Source of the DNA: Mycosphaerella arachidis
Lineage: Eukaryota > Ascomycota > Dothideomycetes > Mycosphaerellales > Mycosphaerellaceae
Direction of reading: 5' to 3'
Assembly (NCBI GenBank): GCA_001297265.1
Contig: LIHB01000033.1
Coordinates: forward strand, 1-64,000
Length of the DNA stretch: 64,000 nt
The translations under genes were made by a program, and so were the position numbers. This document shows positions 11,959 through 23,134 of the stretch, piece by piece. Each line of letters begins with the position of its first letter. The first letter of the stretch is position 1. Under the pieces are notes generated by a model. The model did no database searches. It was not told where the DNA came from and worked only from the letters and a program-made list of their open reading frames with translations.

Positions 11959-13386
11959 TCATCGCACGTTGCTTCGGCTTCGCCCATAATCTCGGCCCTC
12001 AAACCTCTGCTCCCATCGCTCCTCGTCGACCTCAAGATTTCGCTCCTTCTTGTTCTTGTACTCGCGCCACTGGTTTTCAGCGGCGTTCGCTCCCAGACCA
12101 CCTACTATGGCGCCTAGGATGATGTCGCGCTGACGATGCTTTTGTCCAAACTCTCGGCCAGCTAGTCCGCCGATAACGGCACCAGCGATACCAACACCCA
12201 GACCGCGTCCACTTGTGTCGAATGCGCCCTGAATCTTGTCCTGGATGCCGCCGCCGCGCTCACGATCGGCTGATCGAGAACGGCTACGGGAGGGAGAGCG
12301 GGAGTACGAGCGGTCTCTGCCACGGGTTTCTCGGCTACGTCTGCTGACGTACGAGTCACCCTGTCTGTCGAGCGCGCCGTCTGACCGTCGACCATATTGC
12401 GTTACTGTGCCAGCACCATATGGACCTTCCGTCCCAGAACGGTAGCTCTCTTCACGTTTCGGCAGAGGTCGGTTCATAGGCTACACAAGTATTAGCGGTT
12501 TTCACATTGTGTCCACACCGGAATGTTGACGAACAACGAGTGGTCCTGAACTTACAGGTCCACGGTACCTCTCCGTCTCCTCCACTATGCGGTCATAGTC
12601 GCGATCATCGTCGTATCCACGGCCACTTCCTGCCTTGTATCTGCGGCCGCTGCGCTCGTCGTAGTCGCTGTCATCGTCGTCATAGTATCTGTGTCGGGGT
12701 GGCTGGGAGCGTGGACGTGGTGCATCTCGCGCGTACCCGTCCCCACCGCGGTAGTCGTCGCTATAGCCTGATGCCATGGCGCTGTCTCGTCTGTCGTCCT
12801 TGAGCTTGAGGATGGAGGAGGCAAGAAGGGAAGCTCGTCTTGCCTCTTTAATGTAGTTAAGGTCGGCACTGTCGAGGACAGATTCAGCGCGGCGCTTGGG
12901 ATCGTCGACTTCTTCTTCGTAGTCTCTGAGGACCCTGTCGCTCTCTTCGCTTTCCTGCTGTAGGTTGCCTGGATGAAATGTGTCTCGCTCCGGTGAGGGG
13001 AGGCTGTTGCACTGCCTTCTTCGCGAACCAGGGACGGACGCTGCTGTGTAACGAGTCGCAGCGACAGCAGCACCGGTAGCGGTAGCGGCAGCGGCAGCTG
13101 GAGCTGGAGCTATGAGATTCGAGCGAGGTGCAGCGCGGGAGGCTGTGGCTGTGGCAGTGGCAGTGGGCGAGCGCGAGCGTCGACCGTCGCGCTTTCTCGA
13201 AGACGACGAATGCGAACTGCCTTCCTTGCGTGTGTGATGGTCGGTGGAAGGTCCGCGATATGGAATGTATATTTCCTCAACCTTCTTATCGTTGACGTGT
13301 TTGCGATATTTGTCCCAACCTGTGTCAAAATGCCGGTCAGTCAAGTAGTTGACGGCCTCGAGAGAGTTTTCGACGACGCCCTCCAT
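11959..13386 (-). CDS. Ser/Arg-rich glycine-zipper protein, function unknown
   Basis: Predicted 450-aa protein. Exon 1 is 13386-12556, the intron 12555-12481 (75 nt, donor GTAAGT, acceptor TGTAG), exon 2 12480-11959; the frame is exact. I chose the ATG at 13386 (MEGVVENSLEAVNYL) because an in-frame ATG at 13602 precedes a basic stretch that looks like leader. The N-terminus is an ordered helical segment ending WDKYRKHV. The middle is disordered, rich in Ser, Arg, Asp and Tyr, with SRSPSRSRSRS-type repeats. Near residues 365-410 a glycine-zipper core (GIAGAVIGGLAGREFG then GAIVGGLGANAAE) precedes a charged tail. Glycine zippers pack helices in or on membranes, but no specific function can be assigned. 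Similar low-complexity glycine-zipper proteins occur in many filamentous fungi. Confidence 0.75.
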
Positions 13387-13616
13387 TAGGGCGGCAGGAC
13401 GGCGAGACTCGGCACACGTTCGTTCAGCTCGGGGCGAGCTTCTCTGCGCCGCAGGAACTTGCTTTGCGATACGATACGATACGTCTTCAAATGCGGAGCC
13501 GGCCGGGCGTTTCGAAAATGACGTGAGGCGCCGCCAATTTGATTTGATGCGGGGCAAACTGTCTGTGAGCTGTCTGTCTGTCCGTCCTTCCTTGTCCTTC
13601 ACTCCTGCCTCAGAGC

Positions 13617-13643
13617 TGCGTGCGTGCGTGCGTGCGTGCGTGC
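13617..13643. repeat. (TGCG)n microsatellite
   Basis: Tandem TGCG/GTGC units just upstream of the glycine-zipper gene, in its probable 5' leader or promoter. Confidence 0.85.
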
Positions 13644-14761
13644 TGGCGTGCTGATGATGTGGTGGTGATCAATGAGCGGTATTCAGTCTCTGCCTGCGCG
13701 ATGGCTGTGCCGCTGATGACACCACCTCACGTGGATTGGCGACAGTTCGAGATGCAAGACACTCGGCCTGCGTTGGTTGGTTGTGCTGTGTGTCCGCGTG
13801 CTGCTTGCTGAAACTGAGTCGAGAAAGTGACTGACTTTTGGCCGTACTGCTACTGAAGCGCGCAGGACATGTCAGCGACGACGGCGAGGCGAGAGGGCTG
13901 CTCGCGACATCTTTAATCAAAGTTGGACTAACTACTTCAACCCCCAAACTCGGCTTTGCACCCATTCGCTGCCACAATTCTCACGATGCTCTCCATGTCG
14001 CTTTGCTGGCACTCGTAACTAGTGCATTGGGCGGGACATGACATCATCAAGCAGTGAGGAAAGCACTGATTGGGCTCCAAGGGATGCTGGCGTGCAGACA
14101 ACGCCGCAAGGTGATGCCGGCGGGCTGTCGTTCGTCGGTGTGATGTTCTGACTGCATCGAGAGCGTCAGGATGGGGGCGAGCCGCAAGCGGTGAATTGTA
14201 GTGAGATGGCACTGCAGGAACACGGGTATTGCCTCGCGCTCACTCGACGGCACCTCTTCATTCACTCGTGTCGCGTGCCTACCTGGAGACCCTGAACTGG
14301 TTCTCTATCACCATCTAATCAGGAACACCTGTGCTGGAGATCGTACCACGTCTTACTGACTCTGAGCAGATCGACGCAACATCGAGGAGTCTGCGTATCC
14401 CGACTTGGTGCCAGGACCATGCATGCCATGTCGCGATGGCCGATCGTGGAGAAATCAGCCCGCCACCACATTGGTATGCGTATCGTGTATAGCTGAACAC
14501 TGGTCACCTGGATGCAAATTCGAACGAGCTCGTCGATGCGGAAAGAAATATGATGCTCTGGACTTGTTCGAACCATTCGAACCATCGCCTCCAGTGATCC
14601 TTGTGCGGATTGTCCTCAAACCAACGCTGTCCTCAGCTTCTCTTGTGATCTGAGCTGGCGCCACTCTTGTTAAGATATAACAATCACGTTAAACTCATGT
14701 ATAGATCACGTCTAATTGTAGCATCCAGCAAGCCCTCAAAAGCTTGCTTCCCTCCACGACA
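13644..14761. other. Intergenic, nothing recognised
   Basis: Open frames on both strands (for example 13937-14212 minus and 14405-14653 plus) are short, mutually overlapping and without motifs. Confidence 0.35.
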
Positions 14762-15755
14762 ATGGAGTTCTTGGCCGAACTCGAGGGCATGGCCTCGACC
14801 GCTCAGATTGACGGCACTGACGACATGGATCGGGCCGTATCACGCTGGCAGAAGCTCTTTCACTACTCACCGAAGCAAGCCGAAGAGAAGATCTTGCTGC
14901 AGCGCTCGAGTCTCGCAGCGACGGTGCCTGAGAACTTTGGAATGCTGTCAAAGAACAGCAAGAGGAGCTCGGTCACGATCGAGAATCATACTCGCACTGG
15001 GTACACTCATTCCGCACGTCTAGACCGGGCGCATCTGTTCTGCATAGGACTCGCGACACGGCAGACCGCGAATATCTCTTCGAGCTCAAAGGACCCATCG
15101 ACACAGCCACGATCTTACAGAAGATTGCTGGACTAGCACATCCCCCAAAAGTGCTCTCCGGACCATCAGAGAGCTCTGGGGGAATCGCACACTTCTGCCG
15201 CATCGATGGAACAGTGAAGACGAAGATCAGACACTGGATTGGAAAAGAGGCGACTGATTTCAAACCACTGTTCATTACGCTTTCATATGCCACGAAGAAC
15301 TTCGATCCCACGAGCAAGGCACCGCCCTTAGCCTCGACTACACGATGCCGCAACACCGGCCACATTACGTGACCGGAGTCTCACCCACACAGGATGAATA
15401 TCCTGTTTGGTACTTTTTCTACGGCACTCTGGCAGACCCCGAGAAGCTCCAGAGCTTGTTCTCTGATGTCGTTGAGGAGTCCACGATGTACGATCTGAGA
15501 CCTGCTTCTGTCAGAGGCGGACGAATGACTACGTGGAACGGCAAATATAAAGCTCTCATAGATGATACTTGCATATACCCAGCTCCGCCCGTGCAGGGCC
15601 ATGCCTTCCTGGTCCAGACGAGGGAGCACGAAGACGCTCTGCGGTCGTATGAGACGCAGGTTTATGAGGTGGTCAGATGCACGATACAGTTTGAGGATGG
15701 ATCAAGCAAGTCTGTAGAGGGCTGTATTTTTCGCTTCGGAGGCGACAAATGTTGA
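14762..15755 (+). pseudogene. Frameshifted AIG2-like / gamma-glutamylcyclotransferase-fold gene
   Basis: One continuous protein-like sequence is spread over three frames with no room for introns. From the ATG at 14762 the frame runs MEFLAELEGMASTAQ to SLAATVP. Near 14932 it shifts to ELWNAVKEQQEELGHD and continues to about 15330. It then shifts again to LDYTMPQHRPHYVTG and the C-terminal domain, ending at 15755. That domain has the fold hallmark WYFFYGTLADPEKL, then KYKALIDD, VQGHAFLV and EDALRSYETQVYEVV. These match the AIG2/GGCT family, whose loop YGTL binds small glutamyl-like ligands. Two single-base frame changes point to a decayed gene. Sequencing error cannot be excluded, because protein similarity stays good on both sides of each shift. 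The upstream helical part is typical of fungal AIG2-like proteins with N-terminal extensions. Confidence 0.65.
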
Positions 15756-16580
15756 CCGCCTTATGCTGCACCTACTCACCTGGACGGGCGAAAACGTGGC
15801 GTTTGCAGGCTGAAAGTGGCTGTGATGGCAGGGCGAAGCACGAACCCACTCGTCGTCACGGATAGCAGTGCCATTGCTTCAAGGGCTGGCGACAACCTCA
15901 CATCGTTGTGTCAGCAGTTGCTTTACGCGGAAAGGGACTCAACATCATAGTAGATCCTCAGGGCACCGGTCCCGCAGCTCAAGTAGACACTATCCCACTG
16001 AAAACATTAGCCAACCACCTTCGTCTAGATCCTACGAAGCAGCAGCTTCAGATCAATACGAAGCCAATTGACGATCAGTGCCCACGAGATCTGCTGCGCG
16101 ACAAGTCGAGGCGATCTGGGCGGCAACTCGAAGAGACTGCAAGCAACTCAGACGATGTTCTAGATCCTTTCGTTCAGTCCGCACAGTTCAACAGCACAGG
16201 TGTCAAGGTTAGACTTCACAATGGTCAACATCCGGAGCCACTTGTCTCAGTGCCATCAAAGCTGCCGCCCAAGTCACAACCGACATGCGGATCATGCGTC
16301 ACCGCTGTGGGGGAGCTCTCGAGATACGGCTCGCATCTTCGACGTAGCGACGCGGACCCCTTCGTATGGACGGCAACATCTACATCGAAGCATAACACGC
16401 GTCACCAAAGGTCCCTGACCTCACGAAAGTCCTTGACTTACTCCTAGATGCGGTCAACGAGTACGAAGTCAACCGACTCATGCAGCAAGACTGGGATAGT
16501 TTTTTCTCTGCGATACGATGCGCTCAGATAGATGCTGGCAGTATTCCCGCCATCTACAAGAATGCCAAGGAAGTGACCTA
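15756..16580 (+). pseudogene. Unassigned coding relic
   Basis: A 179-codon frame opens at 15908. A different frame then carries a convincing protein-like stretch (MDGNIYIEAITRVTKVPDLT, then LLLDAVNEYEVNRLMQQDW and SFFSAIRCAQ), ending with a stop near 16578. The frame change at about 16370 breaks what seems to be one former gene. I do not recognise the family. It lies just behind the AIG2-like pseudogene on the same strand and may have been part of the same gene or a neighbour. Confidence 0.35.
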
Positions 16581-16712
16581 GATCGTTCGAATTTACTTTC
16601 AATGTCATTTTCGTCTGGTGAAGATGATCTGGCTAAGACGCAGTGTTTTACGACAACCTCCAAACTCTAAACCTGCGATCTGCATCAAGCATACAACACA
16701 TCTCCGTCTCAT

Positions 16713-17560
16713 TCACATGCACCATTCGGAGCGGAAGTCTGGAAAGCTGCCAGCGAGAATTCTCACCTTGGACATTCTGTTCTTCGTGTCTGCTTTCTTG
16801 GAGCTGTCCGCTAGGGATGTGCGGGTTTCTGCCACTGAGGGAGTGAACAGCCCATGGCGACTCTGGAGACCCATCTCGATAGCACCAAGCGATTTATCGG
16901 CAAGATTATCGATAGCGAATGGCACGGTCCTGGTGATAGATCTGCCAGCTCCGTCGATGTGCCATATGATGATCGAGTTGTGCTTTGCAGGGCCGTAATT
17001 CTCTGCTTCACAGACAAGCGTGTAGTTCTCGTCGATATAGCGATCTTGGGGCGCGAAGAGCAGCTTCCGAATGTTCTCCACGTGGCCAACGAGCTCTGTC
17101 TTTAGATGCTGATCCCAAGAGGTATAGGTGCGGATTACTTCGTTGGTGGCGACAGCCATGAGCACGCCATCGCTACTCAGCGTAATTTGTAGAAGGGAGG
17201 CGTCGATAAATGCCCCGACTGCTCCCTAGCAGAGGGTTGTGTCATACGGGGAAGCGCGAGCTCTGAGAATTCAGATCTCAATTGGCGAACCACCAATGTT
17301 GTAGGAGCTCTCATACAAACGTAAAGCCTTTTCCCGAAGTTTTGGCGGCAAGTACGAGAAGTAGGATTGCTCCAAGCCGGCATGTCGGAGCTAGTGGTGG
17401 CACAGCTTCGAATCCTTCGAGAATGCCAACTGGTTTCGGAGAGGGCATTATATAGTATGGTACCTTTGAACATCGAAAACGGTTCTCGCTGTTTACTGGA
17501 AGCACGATCGTGAACATCAAACTGGCCGAGTCCAACAAAGACTTAAGTGAACGTGCCATG
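16713..17560 (-). pseudogene. Possible WD-repeat gene relic
   Basis: Minus-strand frames include LLQITLSSDGVLMAVATNEV and VGHVENIRKLLFAPQDRYI (about 17190-17060), then NSIIIWHIDGAGR. The order of SDGVLMAVAT, GHVENIRKLLFAP and IIIWHI resembles the D-H-S/T-W spacing of WD40 blades. Further upstream on the same strand (17311-17560 and 17543-17764) are hydrophobic frames in different phases. Stops and phase changes prevent a single model. It could be a spliced gene whose exons I cannot join, or a relic. Confidence 0.3.
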
Positions 17561-17760
17561 ACACAGCTGCGTACGCAGACACAGATCTCCCGCCTCCTTC
17601 TTCATCATCCTGTTTTGCAGATATAGCACGCCTGTAAAATAAAAATGCTGCGCTTGCCCAAACTCCTCGCTAAGGGTGACAATGCCTCGCTCGTGTATCA
17701 TAACAGCTGAACCAAAGATTGTGTAGGTCCCACGTATAGAGCCTTTCGCCTCGCGCAGCA

Positions 17761-18426
17761 TCATGCGATGCGGTGAAGGGTATGCAACTGCTCCGGCTGT
17801 GATGGCGTCGATGCACCTGCGCCTGATAGTCTTGTCTCGCCGTCCGCTGGCAGTGGGTTGGCCTGATAATAGTCCGGCGGTTTGTTCAGCCCAGCCTCAT
17901 CCCTCGACAGCGTCTGCATCGGTAGCGTCAGATCTTGTTGATTTGCCTCTTCGTCCCTCGTCTTGGGCATATACGGAGGTGGTGCTTCGCCATGCTCGTT
18001 CAGGCCTTCTTCCCTGCTGTGATCGGTCGACCTCCACCTGCCCTGCCAGTATCGCCTTCGTGCTCGAGCGTCGTATGATGCAACATCTCTTTCCAGTGCA
18101 GATCCCCGGCTGTTGCGGAGGAAGACACCGTACTTTTGCTTCCGTTTGTACATCAGATACGCTGCTATCCCGGCAATGCAGAGCACGAGAGCCAGGAAGA
18201 CGAAGTAGTAGTGGACTAGCCCACCTGTATCGGTCTCATGGTTTCGATCATCACTCTGGTCGCTCGTTGAGTTGAAGCCATCTGCCGACGGGTCGCCCGA
18301 TGATGATGTTGTCCCTGTTTGTGCGGGGCTCGACGGGTATGCGCCTATCTGTGCTGACGTGAATGTGGTAGACAGGGCGAGGATAGAGAGTGCCACGAAG
18401 CTGCTCCATGTCGCAGGGCAAGACAT
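17761..18426 (-). CDS. Single-pass membrane protein with proline-tyrosine motifs
   Basis: Predicted 221-aa protein without introns. An upstream in-frame ATG at 18540 would add 38 residues, but the ATG at 18426 puts a clean signal peptide first (MSCPATWSSFVALSILALST ending TSAQ). A short Ser/Thr-rich extracellular stalk follows. Next come one helix (HYYFVFLALVLCIAGIAAYL), a basic stop-transfer KRKQKYG and a cytosolic tail with PPPYMP and PPDYY. PPxY-type motifs are known ligands of WW domains such as those of Rsp5/NEDD4 ubiquitin ligases. A role as a ligase adaptor or wall-facing sensor is inference. Many fungal genomes carry similar short type I proteins of unknown function. Confidence 0.7.
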   Translation of the reverse strand: MSCPATWSSFVALSILALSTTFTSAQIGAYPSSPAQTGTTSSSGDPSADGFNSTSDQSDDRNHETDTGGLVHYYFVFLALVLCIAGIAAYLMYKRKQKYGVFLRNSRGSALERDVASYDARARRRYWQGRWRSTDHSREEGLNEHGEAPPPYMPKTRDEEANQQDLTLPMQTLSRDEAGLNKPPDYYQANPLPADGETRLSGAGASTPSQPEQLHTLHRIA

Positions 18427-19761
18427 GGCCGTAGTCGATCCTTGGAGGTATAGGTGGGGGAGATAGCTACAGGGAGGGAGCAAGATTTCGTTGGGTGGCG
18501 AAGGAGCCGCTCGATCTGTTCGACTATCGGAAGTACTCAAGCCGGAACATTGTCAAGGAGGTAGTTGGTGCTGCTTTGCGACCTGTCGTTGTGGACCTCA
18601 CCTACCTCCTACGCCTTCACGAGGACTGCAGCACATCCATGCATTGACAGGGGCGTACGGGAAGTGCGGGGATCTGTGGCATGTCGGCACGCGCCGTCGG
18701 CGGCTGCGCGTTAAGATCAAAGTCGAGAAGTGAACAGTCGTTGAGGCTGGCAAGGCCGATCGGTCAAGCGTCGTGAATGAAGGTCCGGAACGGTCAGCAA
18801 TGGAATATAGACACGCTGTCCCCGACTCGACTGACATTGCTAGCACAATATCCGAAGACACATCTCTTCGACCAGCACTCGAGACCGGCCAAGTTAGAAG
18901 CTGCCCCTCGTGATCAAGTCGACCGGGTGAAATTTCGGGGTCGTCCGCCGGCGAAGAAATGGAAAGTATGAGCTGCTAGAACTATCATCGCATCAGCTGT
19001 CAGTCTCGATGTCCACTGTCGGTTCAGGCTCTAGGTCTCTCTGCTAAAGGTTCATTCTCAACTCCACGTGTGCTCAACACTCAATCAGCGGTTCCGCCAA
19101 AGTAGCCAGTTCCAGATGCACAACGGACTCAGATAGTATGCTCTGATACCCCACATGATGCGCATTTCCATTCGCCTTCGAAAGCCGCATAAATTTCTGT
19201 TACTGAATCAGCGCCTGAAGTCACAGGTGTGACTTCTAGTGACACAAGCTTCCTTTTAGTCGGAGATCCGCCAAGTTCAGTCGTGAGGAATGGAGGAATA
19301 GAGGAATGGAGAAGCTCGGCTTGACGAGGCTGCCTCCATCTTCCATCGAAATCAATCACAAGACGCGGTACAGATGTGTCGACCACGCTGATTGTGTCGA
19401 CGGGTGTAGAAGATGCGGTATCACAGCCTCGACCTCAAGACGGAAACACCTCGGAACGGACCTTGCCCATGGCCCATCCATGTGTATAAAAGCGATTTGC
19501 CAAGGATCTCGAGTCTCACTTGCGCTACTCCAACTTCTGAGAAGGCATTGCAAAGGGGTAAGTGATTGCCTACCACATGCTGAAGCAGTCCATCAATATC
19601 TCCAGTATCGCGCTAGCGTCGATGACTCCAGAGCCCGGGCCATGCGAGCTTTAGAACGTGGCAACTCTCTAACACAGCATATAAGGTCCAGATAAGAAGT
19701 CATGTTTCCCTATTCGAGATGGTTTCCTACTTACTCAGACATTTCTTGAACTCTCGGCAAT
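18427..19761. other. Intergenic; TATA-like box at 19485-19490
   Basis: No supported gene on either strand. A TATAAA sits at 19485-19490 within TGTGTATAAAAGCG. It lies about 270 bp upstream of the secreted-repeat gene start and may be its core promoter, implying a long leader. Confidence 0.4.
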
Positions 19762-20737
19762 ATGCATCCTGCTACTGCTGCTACCATTTTGGCATTCTGT
19801 GCTAACTATGCTACTGCTGCACCAATCTGTGAGGCAGTAAGTAGAAATATCGTTGTGACCGTATCTTCTCAATTCGTAGTTGACTTCGTCTAGAGCCTGG
19901 ACGACTTAAACAGCCGAGTTGTGCAAGAGCCTCTCCTTCCCTGATAAATTCCCGCCAACAGCAGCAGAGCAGAAATGCAACGAGCTACTCGCCAAGGCTG
20001 AGGGCAAACTCCCGAAGGTCACTCTCGTCAGCCGACGTGACCAAGACTTCAGCCATCTGACCAAGGAGCTTTGCTGGACCCTCGAGTTCCCAGCCAAGAT
20101 GATCGATGCTCCAATCCAACAGAAATGCAAGCAACTCCTTGGAGATGTCCTCCTGGACCTCGCAGTCATCGCTACCCGCAAAGAAGAAGACCTAAGCCAC
20201 CTCACCGCCGAAGTCTGCAAGACTCTCGCCTCCCCAGCCATCTTCCTATCAACTCCAGCACAACAAAAGTACGACGAACTCTTGAAGGGTGTTGAAAACG
20301 ACATCCCGAATCTCCCCGTCGTCCCTCGCGAAGAAGATCGAAATCACCTCACCGCCGATAAGTGCATAACCATGACCTTCCTCGACGCAATGCCCCCGAC
20401 CTCCGCGGAACTAAAATGTTGCGAACTCTTCCCCGATGTCCTAGCCCGCACGGAAGAAGAAGAAGACCTCTTCCACCTCACAAAAGAAACCTGCGAGAGC
20501 TCCGCATTCCTCATGATCTACACACCAACGACCGCGGAGCTGGAGTGTCGTGAAATGTTAGGGAACCAGAAGGAGAAGCGTGCTGTGGTCTCGGAGAGAC
20601 GCATGGCGGTTGAAGAGCTTACTCCGGACGTTTATAAGGCGTTGAATTATACTCGGCCTGTGGAGCTGCAGAAGGTGGTGAAGGAGAGGTGTGATGAGTT
20701 GCTTGGGTTAAGGCTGCCGATTTGGAGAGGAGGGTGA
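19762..20737 (+). CDS. Putative secreted protein of tandem ~45-aa two-cysteine repeats
   Basis: Exon 1 (19762-19828) gives a signal peptide, MHPATAATILAFCANYATAA. Splicing GTGAGG at 19829 to AACAG at 19913 joins in frame to SELCKSLSFPDKFPPT. The mature part has six related units with consensus hHLTxExCxxLxFPA...TxAQQKCxELL, one Cys in the LTxExC helix and one in QKC. Variants are LTKELCWTLEFP, LTAEVCKTLASP, LTADKCITMTFL, LTKETCESSAFL and LTPDVYKALNYT. Acidic or basic linkers (RKEED, REEDR, TEEEED) separate them. The spliced model gives 296 aa. A stronger-looking donor (GTAAGT at 19837) leads to a stop, and the first unit reads best with one A fewer near 19909, so the 5' end may be frameshifted. 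I do not recognise the family. Small helical two-Cys repeats in a secreted protein are compatible with an effector- or wall-like role, but that is speculation. Confidence 0.5.
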
Positions 20738-20881
20738 AGGAGAATTTGAGGCATTTCACCAAGGAAGTGTGTAAGACGTTGTCGTTTCCGGCTGTGTGGC
20801 GCGATTAAGGCAGAGTTGAAGTGTCGGGATTTGGGCGAGAAGCGACTTTCTGTGTTCGAGATGGTAGTCAGTGGCTATGCT
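20738..20881 (+). pseudogene. Out-of-frame seventh repeat of the secreted repeat protein
   Basis: Just past the stop of the repeat gene a further unit continues in two other frames: RVKENLRHFTKEVCKTLSFP (about 20729-20790), then IKAELKCRDLGEKRLSVFEM (about 20810-20865). It keeps the LTxExC...AELKC pattern. One base missing in the GGG run near 20706 and another shift near 20800 cut it off. This suggests the gene once encoded at least seven units. Confidence 0.55.
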
Positions 20882-21104
20882 TTGTGAGTTCTCGTCGACT
20901 TGATGAGGTTATGTTGTTCGTTGTAGGAGGATACCCTTTCGGGCTGGAAGGATTGACAGTCTTTGCCATTATTGATACTCAATGATACAGTCGTTCGGCT
21001 GAGAAGCCTCTTCGTCGTGGCAAGAACTAAACCAAGCCTAGCACATCGTACACCGTTTCGCCAGTTCGCCATTGCCCTTTGCTGGAACATACAATGGCAA
21101 CATA

Positions 21105-22680
21105 TCATATCGCTCGCGCTGCCTCTCCACTAATCGTCTCCTCTTCGACCCGCTGCTTACCACGACCGATGCCGCCTTCGCCGACGCCCATTCGCTTGGC
21201 GACATACTGTTGAGCGACGACGCCAACGGCAGTGGAGAGGACCTCTTCGACCCACTCGGCGACCCACTCTCGTGGATCTACGCCACCAGACTGAATAATT
21301 TCCATGATGGATTCTGGAAGTCCGCCGGCGCTGGCTTCGGCATCAAGCCATTCTGCCCATCGTTGCGGGAACGGTTGCGAAAGTCCCTTGAAAGAGAGGG
21401 AATGGATAGGGTCGTGCAGATATACAGCAAAGATGATCTGCTCGTCGCTGTCCTCGTCCGGCTTGACAACTGTTGCATCAGTCTGCTCGGCATGCGAGTC
21501 CCCAGCAAAGTACTCCTTGTCGCCGGTGTAGCTGATGGCCTGAATAGCGAGGAAGATGTCGCTACTGCGGACGGGATTGGACTCATTGAGTGTTTCCGTC
21601 GCTCTCTTTGCAGCTTCCTCGACGCCTCCACGGGAATCAAAGAAGTCCTTGGCGTAAGATTCGGCACTGACGCGCACCAACCTCGTGCCTTCCTTCACAC
21701 CGGGAACAGCTCCGATCGAACGCTTCGCACCTTCCTCTCGCCACCATGGGCCATCGGTCCACGTGCTACCTCCACTGAGAACGCCACCTCTGTAGCCTTG
21801 AGCTTCACTGGAGCTGCGATTGCGGGACTCGGAGCCTCGCTGTATGACGAGCAAATCGCCACCCTCAACTTGTGACATGATGCGGCTGAAGGTGGAAAAG
21901 ATGAGCGGATCGAGAGATGGGTAGTTCTGGATGTCGTGAGTAGTGTGGATCTGTAGGCGTTCGTGAGCAGATATGGGAGGAGCAATGTGTGATATGAGAG
22001 ATGTGAACGTCGGTAGTGCCCGCGATCGAAGATCGGTACCTGGACGAGCAGATTGTCAGTGAAAGACCACGGTTATGGGTTGCACAGTGTGGCATACCGA
22101 ACGACTGCAAGTTCTGGTACTGTCCTCTGACCTGGTCTGCCCACTTCTGAGCCTCCTCGTTCCCGCTGATCTCCTTGGCCAATGTCTCTGCCTGCTTCAC
22201 CGCCGCGGATGCAGCACTGAATAAGCTGGCACCCCATCCCCAACCACCACTCGCCTTCGGCTGCTGTGGTTCGGGGGCGAAACTCTCTTGCGCTAGCGTC
22301 TGTGCCTGGTGGTAGCTCCTGTTTCCCTCTGCACTGCTCCGAGTCTGCGCCGCATTCGCTCTCGCCCGCTCTTCGCTGCTATTCCGCTGACTGCTGTTGA
22401 CTGAGGTGCTCGCCGGAGTGTACTCAGCGGGCCTCTTAGGACTCTTGTTGGTCGCGCTGGTCGTGCTTGAGCTTATTCGCGGCGTGGCGGGTCGTGATCC
22501 TGCGGCAGGCCTGGCTGCGAGCTGTTTCTCAATTTCTGCCAAGGCGTCCTCCTCATCGTTCGTCGTGCTGGCTGCTGGCGTGTTCTTCGCGGTCGACTTG
22601 GCAGTAGACGAAGCTGTTTGTTGCTCCTCGCTGCCGAGCTGGTCCAGGTCCGCAAGCAGGTCGTCCGCCTTGCGGGCCAT
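21105..22680 (-). CDS. MTC1: MTC1-like protein (maintenance of telomere capping 1 family, DUF5427)
   Basis: Predicted 505-aa protein. Exon 1 is 22680-22098, the intron 22097-22040 (58 nt, donor GTATGC, acceptor GTCCAG), exon 2 22039-21105; the frame closes exactly. The N-terminus MARKADDLLADLDQLG is followed by a disordered Ala/Ser/Thr-rich stretch. Then comes the family hallmark GGWGWGASLFSAASAAVKQA leading into ETLAKEI and a long ordered C-terminal region (THDIQNYPSLDPLIFSTFSR, ESYAKDFFDSRGGVEEAAKR, DPREWVAEWVEEVL). This matches the fungal MTC1 family, a cytosolic protein that yeast work links genetically to telomere capping and COPI-type vesicle traffic. The biochemical role is unknown. 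Confidence 0.8.
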
Positions 22681-23134
22681 GGCGTCTGAGGGCTTGCGGC
22701 GAGTCAGAGTGAGGCTCTTGCTGGTAGATTATGGGGACGTTGCTCGTGATCAGCGATGAGCGGAATGGTTAGAGTATGTTTGCGGTGTTTGTGGTCGTTA
22801 GTGTTGTTATGTTGCAACTCCACATGCAGGACGAAGGAGCTCTGGCCACATGATGCCCACAGCACACTGCACCCACGCCTCCCTCCACATCGCGCTCTCC
22901 TCCCTCGTGTCTGCACGACTGGACTGCTATCATGTACAGTATCATCGGTGCGATCATCTGAATCGTGTACTGACATCGTGACTGCCGTCGACCTCAGACC
23001 GGTTGATTCTCAGGGGACTCTCTACTCGTCACCCCAGACCGGATCGAGGTCGAGACAACCGCACGCTGCATCATGTGCAATGCAAAAGCCACCCTGAGCT
23101 CTAAGCGGCACGCTACCAGCACATAGAGCGCATC
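22681..23134. other. Intergenic, nothing recognised
   Basis: Contains the probable promoter of the MTC1-like gene. No HET-type N-terminal motif is found here that could complete the next plus-strand frame. Confidence 0.4.
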
